A DNA stretch of 55,912 nucleotides from an uncultured bacterium (GTDB lineage Bacteria > Bacillota > Clostridia > Lachnospirales > Lachnospiraceae). A program made the position numbers and the translations under genes. Of the stretch, positions 49,461 to 55,912 are shown in pieces. The number at the start of each line of letters is the position of its first letter. The first letter of the stretch is position 1. A model generated the notes under the pieces. The model saw only the letters and a program-made list of their open reading frames with translations. It did no database searches and was not told the DNA's origin. The DNA lies in NCBI GenBank assembly GCA_947643595.1, contig CANRWP010000019.1, forward strand, positions 1 to 55,912, in the 5' to 3' direction.

Positions 49461-50252
49461 CACAGTGCTTCCCTCCGCCGCCGCGGGCGCTGCTGCCGCC
49501 AGAGAGACACCGGCGGGAGCGTTTGTCGCCATCGCGCTGCTGATCTCCAGGATCGCCGCGTTTGTCGTCTCCTGCTGCTCCTGCATCATCCGCTGGAACA
49601 TGGCTTTCAGGTATTTCATATCCGCTTCCACGATCTGTCTCATCTCATCACAGCGATGTTTTTTTTTCACCTGCTTCAGCTCTTCCTCGCTCATCGTACC
49701 GCCCGAGCCCAGGCATTCATCCGTCAATTCATCCAAGCTGTTTTCCGCCATCAGCTCCTGCAGTTCCTTCTCCATCCTGCGTATCAATTCCCGCAGTTTC
49801 TCCTCACTCATCTCACCGCTGTCGGACTGCGTCTCCTCCATCTCGGAAGTATTTTCTTCCTCGCGCTCCTCCTCCAGCTTCTCTGCCTCCGAAGTGCGTC
49901 TGGCCAGCTCCTCCGATTTCAGGTTCTTCAGTTTCTTCTTGGCGATCCGGACCATCTTCTCCGCATGTACGATCGCGATCTCCAAATCCCTGTCATTGTA
50001 TTCCCCGCAGCCGTACCGCCTGCGCAACATCGCCACCATCGTGCGCGCATGCGTCACCACCTGCCTTGCGCTGACAGAAGTTTTCGCCCGGATAATCCTT
50101 CCTGATACATCTCTATAATTATAATTTAACTTTTTGTATTTCTTTTTTTTATTTGTCGTCTTCCGCACAGCGCTCACACCACTGTTTTTCTTCGCCCCAT
50201 AAGGATCCGCTGTCCTTATTACGGCACCGTTTGCCCCCACCATCATTCCCAT
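49446..50252 (-). CDS. Unknown coiled-coil protein
   Basis: The 268-residue protein has no signal peptide and no known domain that I recognise. A basic N-terminal region (KKKKYKKLNYNYRDVSGRII) is followed by a helical central part with strong heptad-like charge patterns (about 90-170, LRELIRRMEKELQELMAEN), then a C-terminal helix with MQEQQETTNAAIL and an Ala-rich tail. Proteins of this style recur in Lachnospiraceae genomes. GGAGG lies 11 bases before the ATG. A 20-bp palindrome lies 28 bp upstream. A structural or DNA-associated role is possible but not supported by a motif. Confidence 0.6.
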   Translation of the reverse strand: MGMMVGANGAVIRTADPYGAKKNSGVSAVRKTTNKKKKYKKLNYNYRDVSGRIIRAKTSVSARQVVTHARTMVAMLRRRYGCGEYNDRDLEIAIVHAEKMVRIAKKKLKNLKSEELARRTSEAEKLEEEREEENTSEMEETQSDSGEMSEEKLRELIRRMEKELQELMAENSLDELTDECLGSGGTMSEEELKQVKKKHRCDEMRQIVEADMKYLKAMFQRMMQEQQETTNAAILEISSAMATNAPAGVSLAAAAPAAAEGSTVDASV

Positions 50253-50279
50253 ATTTTATCTATCCTCCGTGACTTCTTC

Positions 50280-50299
50280 CACTGAAATCCGTTTCAGTG
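50280..50299. promoter_or_regulatory. Perfect palindrome upstream of the coiled-coil gene
   Basis: CACTGAAA (50280-50287) and TTTCAGTG (50292-50299) form perfect 8-bp arms around TCCG. It lies in the 118-bp gap between recD2 and the coiled-coil gene, 28 bp before the latter's start. It could be an operator or a leader hairpin; there is no T run. Confidence 0.4.
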
Positions 50300-50370
50300 A
50301 GTGTGCATTAATAAGTATAAAGAACGCTTATTATAATTATCGGATAAAATATGGAGATAGTTAACAGATG

Positions 50371-52638
50371 TTATCCCTTTTTTGATTTTAGGGAATATTT
50401 AACCGAATACCCCTCCCCGCCTCCCGCAGGCAGTTCTCCGTTTAGCCTCTCCCGCAGCATCGTATTCCGCCTTGTCACAGTCAGATTCCTCACCGCGCAG
50501 GCGATCGCCTTCTTTGTTCCCACTATGACAAGGGCCTTCTTCGCCCGCGTGATCCCCGTGTAGATCAGATTCCTCTGCAGCATCACAAAATGCGTCATCA
50601 GAACCGGCATGACCACGATCGGATATTCGCTTCCCTGCGCCTTGTGGATCGTCGTCGCGTAGGCGTGTACCAGCTCGTCCAACTCAGAAATGTCGTAAGT
50701 GACAAGCCTTGCGTCGAAGCGGACACTCAGTTCCCTCTCCTCGGTATCCACCGCCTCGATAATGCCGATATCCCCGTTGAAGACCTCTTTGTCGTAGTTG
50801 TTCTTCATCTGCATCACCTTGTCGTTCACGCGAAAATCCATTCCGCTGCGGCGCAGCCCCACTCCGACCGGGTTTAACGCCTCCTGCAGGGCAATATTCA
50901 GATTTGCCGCACCAACCACGCCCCTCTGCATGGGGGTCAGCACCTGGATCTGTGCAGGGGGCGTCCGATAGTATCGGGAGAGCCTATTTTTCACCAGATC
51001 GACAATCTCAGGCAGCGCTGCCTCGGGATCCTCCCGCTCCAAAAAGAAAAAGTCCGATTCCTTCCCATTGGAAATATCCGGCATCTTTCCCTCGTTGATC
51101 CGGTGAGCGTTCATGATGATCCGGCTCGACTGCGCCTGTCTAAAGATCCTTGTCAGCCGGATCACCGGAAAGCGCCCCGAATCGATGATATCCCGCAGTA
51201 CATTTCCCGCCCCCACGGACGGCAGCTGGTCGATATCCCCCACCAGGATCAGACGCATCCCGGGCGGTACCGCCTTCAGCAGGGAATTCATCAAAATGAT
51301 GTCGATCATCGAACACTCATCCACGATCAACACATCGCCCTCCAGCGGATTCTCCTCATTCCTCTGGTACCCTTCCGGCGGCTTGCATTCCAGCAGCCTG
51401 TGGATCGTCTTCGCCTCCAGGCCGGTCGCCTCCGTCATCCTCTGCGCCGCCCGTCCTGTCGGAGCCGCCAGCAATATCTTTAAACCATAGGCGCGAAAGG
51501 CGGCGATGATCCCCTGCGTAGTCGTCGTCTTCCCGGTTCCCGGTCCTCCTGTCAACACCATCACCTTGGAGACTGCCGCCCGGCGGATCACATCCCGCTG
51601 CACCTCGTCGTATTCCATGCGAACGATCTGTTCAATGCGGGCAATATCCACAGACAGATTCTCATTTCCCGTCTCCTCCCTGGCCTTCTGCAGCCTGCTC
51701 CACAGCCTGTCGGAGGCCGGTGCATCCTGCAGTCTCCGCAATTTACCTGCCGTCCCCACCTCCGCAAAGAAAAAAGGCGGCAGATAAATGGCATCTGTCC
51801 GTACCTCATCCCCGACTTCCTCCTGAAAGCTGATCTTTGTATCCTGAATCAGATCTCTGTCCTTTAACATCTGGTCCATCGTCATGATCACGGAAGACTC
51901 CTCCGCCTCCAGGAGCTTCGCCGCATGTGTGACAAGCTGATACTTTTCCCCGTAGACATGCCCCTCCTCCGCCAGATCGCTGAGAGCGTACATAATACCG
52001 CTGCGGAGACGCACATAGGCTTCTCTCTGCATGCCCAGCTTCTGTGCGATCTGATCCGCCGTCCGAAACCCGATACCCCAGATATCGTCCGCCAGGCGAA
52101 ACGGATTTTCCTTCACAATGCTGATGCTCTCATTTCCGTACTGCTTATAAATCTTCGCCGCGTAGGAGGTGTTGACACCGTGATCCTGCAAAAACAGCAT
52201 CACATTCTTGATCTCTTTCTGTCTCTCCCAGCTCTCGGCGATCTGCTCCACCCTTTTCCTGCCAATACCCTCCACCTCTAAAAGCCTGTGTATATCGCTC
52301 TCAATGATCTCTATTGTCTCCGTGCCGAACTTCCTCACGATCCGACTGGCAAACTTCGGTCCCACTCCCTTGATCATTCCGGAGCCCAGATACTTCTCAA
52401 TGCCATAGACTGTCGCAGGCAGCGTCTCCTCCCAGGAGTCCGCCATAAACTGCCGCCCGTACCGGGCATCCACTTTCCAGTTCCCCTCCACCAGAAGGAC
52501 GGCTCCCACATGGACATCAAAAAGATTCCCGACAAGCGCCACAAGGTCGGCATACCCCTTGACACGCACCTTCAGGACGGAATATCCGTTGTCCGGATTC
52601 TGATATGTAATTCTCTCCACGACGCAACGTATTTTCAT
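50371..52638 (-). CDS. recD2: RecD2-type ATP-dependent DNA helicase
   Basis: The 755-residue 5'-3' helicase belongs to the RecD2 group found in bacteria without RecBC. It has an N-terminal OB-like and helix-hairpin-helix region (IKGVGPKFASRIVRKFG, LLEVEGIGRKRVEQIAES), then superfamily 1 motifs: Walker A LTGGPGTGKTTTTQG, motif II VLIVDECSMID, motif III LILVGDIDQLPSVGAG and motif VI AYATTIHKAQGSEYP. The ATG at 52638 has GGAGG eight bases upstream; a longer reading adds 26 doubtful residues. It acts in DNA repair. No neighbour suggests more. Confidence 0.95.
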   Translation of the reverse strand: MKIRCVVERITYQNPDNGYSVLKVRVKGYADLVALVGNLFDVHVGAVLLVEGNWKVDARYGRQFMADSWEETLPATVYGIEKYLGSGMIKGVGPKFASRIVRKFGTETIEIIESDIHRLLEVEGIGRKRVEQIAESWERQKEIKNVMLFLQDHGVNTSYAAKIYKQYGNESISIVKENPFRLADDIWGIGFRTADQIAQKLGMQREAYVRLRSGIMYALSDLAEEGHVYGEKYQLVTHAAKLLEAEESSVIMTMDQMLKDRDLIQDTKISFQEEVGDEVRTDAIYLPPFFFAEVGTAGKLRRLQDAPASDRLWSRLQKAREETGNENLSVDIARIEQIVRMEYDEVQRDVIRRAAVSKVMVLTGGPGTGKTTTTQGIIAAFRAYGLKILLAAPTGRAAQRMTEATGLEAKTIHRLLECKPPEGYQRNEENPLEGDVLIVDECSMIDIILMNSLLKAVPPGMRLILVGDIDQLPSVGAGNVLRDIIDSGRFPVIRLTRIFRQAQSSRIIMNAHRINEGKMPDISNGKESDFFFLEREDPEAALPEIVDLVKNRLSRYYRTPPAQIQVLTPMQRGVVGAANLNIALQEALNPVGVGLRRSGMDFRVNDKVMQMKNNYDKEVFNGDIGIIEAVDTEERELSVRFDARLVTYDISELDELVHAYATTIHKAQGSEYPIVVMPVLMTHFVMLQRNLIYTGITRAKKALVIVGTKKAIACAVRNLTVTRRNTMLRERLNGELPAGGGEGYSVKYSLKSKKG

Positions 52639-52742
52639 GCTGTTTGCCTCCGGCTGCTCAGGAATATATTTCAAAATATTCATCCAGAGAATGAATTTCT
52701 GCATTCCGCTTAACAACCTGTAAAGCTTAAAAATATTATGTG

Positions 52743-53423
52743 TTATCCTTCCATAAAAGAGTGACTCATAATATAAAAATCATCCTGGCTTGGCAGGTAT
52801 TTCTTCTCCAACTTTTCAAGGGTATTATCATAATTTTGTGCCTGCTCTTCACTGACAGCCATAATATCACTTTCCTGATAAATCCATTTATGTCCGGCAA
52901 GAACATTGGGAATTAACTCTTTTACCATCATTGGGGACGGAAATTTTCCGTTTTCAATACATACATTATATTTTTTACAGCTTTTGAAACCACGGCTGAC
53001 ATAATTAACAGGGCTTCCAAATATAACGATTGCATCGTAACCTAATCTCACAGCCTCTTTAAAAGAATGCTCCATAAGCATCTTACCATATCCCCTTCTC
53101 TGATAAGCTGGCAAAATACTTACCGGGCCAAATGTTAAAATTTCTTTCATACGTCCGTTTTCATCCATTAACTTCGCCTTTGTATACATAATATTTCCAA
53201 TAATGTTTCCATTTAACTCTAAAACAAAATCTAATTCTGGAACGAAGTCTTTATGGTCACGCATGATATGGACTAAATAATGCTCCACACACCCTGGAAT
53301 GTAAAGATTATAAAAGGCTTCTCTTGTTATTTTTTCTACGATATTGGTAATTTTTCCCGTTTTCCATACAGGAACTGCACACCCCGGCTCACCGGAATGT
53401 GCACAATTCCTAAGGCATATCAC
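52743..53423 (-). CDS. GNAT acetyltransferase, probably 5'-truncated
   Basis: The 226-residue reading contains a clear GNAT fold: EKITREAFYNLYIPGCVEHY, LDFVLELNGNIIGNIMYTKA, ILTFGPVSILPAYQRRGYGKML (acetyl-CoA loop QRRGYG) and AIVIFGSPVNYVSRGFKSCK. Family members normally begin about 15 residues before ITREAF with an M-x-IR start. Here that part reads ICLRNCAHSGEPGCAVPVW, which does not fit, and the only in-frame start is a GTG overlapping the previous stop with no ribosome site. The gene is much more AT-rich than its neighbours. It looks acquired and possibly cut at the 5' end. Substrate unknown. Confidence 0.7.
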   Translation of the reverse strand: MICLRNCAHSGEPGCAVPVWKTGKITNIVEKITREAFYNLYIPGCVEHYLVHIMRDHKDFVPELDFVLELNGNIIGNIMYTKAKLMDENGRMKEILTFGPVSILPAYQRRGYGKMLMEHSFKEAVRLGYDAIVIFGSPVNYVSRGFKSCKKYNVCIENGKFPSPMMVKELIPNVLAGHKWIYQESDIMAVSEEQAQNYDNTLEKLEKKYLPSQDDFYIMSHSFMEG

Positions 53424-54517
53424 GGATGCATCGGGGTGGAGAGCCCGTCTGTGAATATATCAAATTCCACGCGCATCATTGGTTGGTTATAGGTGCCTTT
53501 GCGTTTCGATTTCGGAATGCGGTTATTGCCGAAATAAATATGCGAGCAGCCAAAATATTTATATTTTGACTTTATCATGGCTTCATAATGCTCCGTTGAA
53601 TAGCGGTAATTGATATAGAAGGAGGTGTATACATGCTGACTGCTGTCCTTTACGCCGCAATCCACCGTATTCTCGCCTAACAGACTCATGTCGAGCAATT
53701 CCATCAGGGCATCGGCTCTCTCCCCGTTTGCCTCATCATTCAACCAGTCATGGCCTCCGTAACCTTCGCTGATATCGACCCAGCTCCTGTAACAGGCAAC
53801 AGCTGCCAGTTCAGAGTCAAATTCCAGTGGCTCGATGCCGGCCTCAGCGCGATACTCGTTGACTTTCTCAAATTCCAGCGCCTGCACGTAGGTCATTTTT
53901 ACGCCGAGCTGCAGCGGGTAATTTTTGCCCGATGTCGTGATGTCTTTCTGGGAATTCTGGTTCAGCATCCAGTAGAAATAATAGCACTCATAGTGGTCGC
54001 CGAAGGCATCGCGCAGCTCCTTTTTACAGTTCTTCTGATAAGCTGCCACATTGAAGTCTTCGTTTCCCTGGCGGCCTTCGTGGATTCCCACGGTCTGGAA
54101 ATGCTCCAGCAGAAGCTCCTCATCATTATGGTACAAAAACGCAAGGGCCGGGAAGGATTCCATATAAAAATCCGCATCGAACACCAATGACCAGTCGGCT
54201 TTCTCTATATAGGCGTCGTACAACTCGCCGTAGTCCCACTCCACATCATAGGGATTGTGTCCATTCTCCACATCCACCACGAAGGCGGCGCTGTTCGTGT
54301 AAAATGGCTCCTCAACCCCTGCCTTGAGCTCACCAAGCCCGACGATGGCAGCAATGTCCGGGGAAACAACTGGAACTTCAGACTCATAGCCGGCCTTTGG
54401 ACTAACGGCGGGACCATTTCTTCTGCCAGCAGCCTGGACGGGCATGGCAGCGCAAGCTATGAACAGGCCGACTGCCAACATTGCAAATACGGGATAAACA
54501 AGCATATTTTTTTTCAT
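53420..54517 (-). CDS. Secreted CAP-domain protein
   Basis: The 365-residue protein has a signal peptide (MKKNMLVYPVFAMLAVGLFI, cleavage near QAA). A middle segment (about 105-160: ADFYMESFPALAFLYHNDEELLLEHFQTVGIHEGRQG in two motifs, DADFYMESFPAL and HFQTVGIHEGR) matches a surface motif I have seen often in Lachnospiraceae. The C-terminal half is a CAP/SCP domain (EKVNEYRAEAGIEPLEFDSEL, AACYRSWVDISEGYGGH). CAP proteins are often extracellular, but their activity is unsettled. Its stop overlaps the GTG of the acetyltransferase reading. Confidence 0.8.
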   Translation of the reverse strand: MKKNMLVYPVFAMLAVGLFIACAAMPVQAAGRRNGPAVSPKAGYESEVPVVSPDIAAIVGLGELKAGVEEPFYTNSAAFVVDVENGHNPYDVEWDYGELYDAYIEKADWSLVFDADFYMESFPALAFLYHNDEELLLEHFQTVGIHEGRQGNEDFNVAAYQKNCKKELRDAFGDHYECYYFYWMLNQNSQKDITTSGKNYPLQLGVKMTYVQALEFEKVNEYRAEAGIEPLEFDSELAAVACYRSWVDISEGYGGHDWLNDEANGERADALMELLDMSLLGENTVDCGVKDSSQHVYTSFYINYRYSTEHYEAMIKSKYKYFGCSHIYFGNNRIPKSKRKGTYNQPMMRVEFDIFTDGLSTPMHP

Positions 54518-54839
54518 ATCAGATACCTCCTTCTTCCGGCAGCACCATGTCGTTGATTTTTAAGGTGCGTGCCTTACTGGAAATAGTATAGCAGACTCCA
54601 ACTGGTAAGTTCGTAATTATTACATACATCTCCGCATTTCCCGTCGATCACATTTTCCTGTAATGCATATATACAGATACCCCTGTTCTGCATATAATTG
54701 CGGTCTGCTTTATGCAAGATACGGGGTATTCTTATCTACAATATTTTTAATGCACGATAATCAAACATATTTACAGCCTCAACCCAATTTGGATTATATT
54801 TATTGTCTCAGTTTTATTCGTTCATACTTTCTACATGTT
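54518..54839. other. AT-rich intergenic region without a supported gene
   Basis: About 320 bp of AT-rich DNA lies upstream of the CAP gene. On the minus strand TATACT near 54583-54588 could be the -10 of the CAP gene, without a convincing -35. Short inverted repeats (ATACCCC near 54678, GGGGTAT near 54724) are present. No reading frame has a ribosome site or recognisable sequence. Confidence 0.4.
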
Positions 54840-55034
54840 TTAATTCGGTGACTTTTGAACTTTCTTCTTACGGTTTCGTTGTACAACTGCACTTTTAAAT
54901 GCTTTCATCATAGCTGGTGACAATTCCCGACAATCATCATCAAAATTTATAGAGGTTTTTTTCGCCGCCTCAACCTCTTTCAATTGTTCTTCCGCAGGTT
55001 TTTGTCCACTCTCAATAATTAATGTTCTGGTCAT
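54840..55034 (-). CDS. Small antitoxin-like protein
   Basis: The 64-residue protein starts MTRTLIIESGQKPAEEQLKE and ends with ELSPAMMKAFKSAVVQRNRKKK. The acidic middle (NFDDDCRE) and the SPAMMKAF motif recur in small Lachnospiraceae proteins that I believe serve as antitoxins, usually next to a toxin gene. No intact toxin gene lies beside it here. The ribosome site is weak (GAAGC). I chose the second ATG because the conserved part starts there. Function remains inference. Confidence 0.55.
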   Translation of the reverse strand: MTRTLIIESGQKPAEEQLKEVEAAKKTSINFDDDCRELSPAMMKAFKSAVVQRNRKKKVQKSPN

Positions 55035-55212
55035 AATAAAGCTTCTTTTCTGCATTTTTGCAAGTATCTATCCTCATTAACACTATGCTCAAAACTATTC
55101 CCTCTTATATTATTCTGTGTTAATAGTATATCAACAAATAACAGAGCAATCAATCACATTTTCCCTAATCACTTTTCAACGTTTTTCATACTCTCTAATT
55201 TTGCAAATGGTC

Positions 55213-55848
55213 TTACCTGGTCTCTCTTTTCTTCTTTAAAGCTTTTTGAATAATCTCATCCATATTACTTTCCTTTACTTTTTCCCCTTCATACTTTTGA
55301 ACTTGAAGTACCGCATGTTTTGATAATGCCTCTTCACGCTCCTGCTCCAGAAATAATTCTTTTAGATTTTTTGAATCTAAAGCCGCTTTCAAAACCTATA
55401 CTGCATATTCAGAAATATGATCCCATCCACCATACAGATTTCTTACTGCGCAATCAATCTGCTGGTAACTTAAAGACTCTCCCATTCTTTCTTGTTCGCT
55501 CAAGATGCCAATAATATCAGACAAATCCTTCTTGTAACGTCTTCTGGACATTAATTTCATGGCAATAAGATATTCCGCGCTAATTGTCCTGATATTCAAC
55601 ACATTAGAACAGGTACAGTAATACTTAGAGTATTGCGATAATTTAGGACTATATGAACTCGTATTCTTAAAGTCCGCATTTATATCATATGTCATTTCAC
55701 GAAATCCATAATTGGCTAGGATTGCTGCACCTCCAACTAACACAATCTCAGCGGGCATATTTTTTCCATTTCTCTTTCGAAACTCCTTTGCCAGTTCCTT
55801 CAAATAGTAATCCAGATTTTCTTTGGTAAAACCTTTCTCAACAGACAT
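55213..55848 (-). pseudogene. Decayed DUF6036/AbiEii-like nucleotidyltransferase
   Basis: The frame opens with MSVEKGFTKENLDYYLKELA and has AEIVLVGGAAILANYGFREM and TISAEYLIAMKLMSRRRYKKD, features of DUF6036 nucleotidyltransferase-like proteins. Two defects show. After MTYDI, about 30 residues expected in the family are missing: the text jumps to NADFKNTSSYSPKL. An in-frame TAG at 55396-55398 interrupts the protein after SEYAV, yet the same frame stays open for about 60 more family-like codons to TAA at 55213. It is therefore most likely a dead copy of an abortive-infection-type toxin. Without the deletion and stop it would be about 240 residues. Confidence 0.7.
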
Positions 55849-55912
55849 TCCTTATCCCGCTTTCTATAATATTAAACCTCAGAAATTCGGGAATCGCTTC
55901 TTTTAAACATTG
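55838..55912 (-). CDS. C-terminal end of a gene cut by the window
   Basis: The minus strand is open from the window edge to a TGA at 55838-55840, encoding a tail ending EFLRFNIIESGIRNVC. It overlaps the start of the nucleotidyltransferase gene by 11 bp, which suggests an operon partner, possibly the AbiEi-like or DUF6577-like antitoxin often next to such genes. The piece is too short to identify. Confidence 0.4.
   Translation of the reverse strand, partial: QCLKEAIPEFLRFNIIESGIRNVC

Noticed and set aside
54663-54851. A 62-codon plus-strand frame in the AT-rich gap
   Set aside because: No ribosome site, Cys/Tyr-rich random-looking peptide, no recognised family.

Overview
This window reads as a chromosomal segment from an anaerobic, Gram-positive gut-type clostridium, most likely a member of the Lachnospiraceae. 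The reasons are a PolC-type replicase, the order pyrH-frr-uppS-cdsA-dxr-rseP, two glycyl radical enzymes with their activases, a choline-binding-like lysozyme, bactofilin, a PilZ protein and many strong AGGAGG ribosome binding sites. Assignments come from reading motifs by eye; no database search was possible, so family names are recognition calls. Most genes lie on the minus strand. Short plus-strand islands mark accessory material.

Layout. 1-600: AT-rich edge and a tRNA-Glu with its own promoter and terminator. 602-6197: ispG and polC. 6223-10530: a VapBC toxin-antitoxin pair with a palindromic operator, then a Ser/Thr kinase, a PP2C phosphatase, a frameshifted unknown gene, a small unknown gene and a divergent HTH regulator. 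10540-14239: two secreted carbohydrate-active proteins (SGNH esterase and a DUF5722-like glycosidase) and a DUF1848 protein. 14236-15150: wreckage of mobile DNA (IS1182-type transposase and VirD4/TraG coupling protein). 15160-21524: a vanG-type glycopeptide resistance cluster (vanR, vanS, vanG, vanXY, vanT) with tandem 11-bp VanR-like boxes before both vanR and vanG, and a tiny holin-like toxin gene in the vanS-vanG gap. 21545-25654: a zinc-ribbon/TIR/membrane protein, a GH25 lysozyme with cell-wall-binding repeats and a Crp/Fnr regulator. 25664-33876: a seven-gene nucleoside operon (nucleoside hydrolase, BMP-type ABC importer, glycyl radical enzyme YjjI and activase YjjW). 33878-46561: a long co-directional block with a second glycyl radical enzyme and activase, argJ, polysaccharide deacetylase, bactofilin, pyrH, frr, uppS, cdsA, dxr, rseP and a PilZ protein. 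46721-52638: a structured repeat, a glutamate-cysteine ligase/ATP-grasp fusion, a coiled-coil protein and recD2. 52743-55912: an AT-rich accessory edge with an acetyltransferase that looks 5'-truncated, a CAP-domain secreted protein, a small antitoxin-like protein and a decayed nucleotidyltransferase.

How the parts fit. In many clostridia rseP is followed directly by ispG and polC. Here about 28 kb of accessory genes separates them, including the whole vanG cluster and the mobile-element wreckage. VanG would make D-Ala-D-Ser, VanT would supply D-Ser, and VanXY would remove precursors ending in D-Ala. The nucleoside operon couples import and base release to a glycyl radical enzyme of unknown substrate.

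The most unusual items are: (1) two copies of a 121-130 bp hairpin element that share a 25-nt core and ends but have unrelated, self-complementary stems; (2) the GCS2/circularly permuted ATP-grasp fusion; (3) the YjjI-nucleoside operon; and (4) the VanR 11-bp box arrays with a terminator hairpin at the predicted vanG transcript start.
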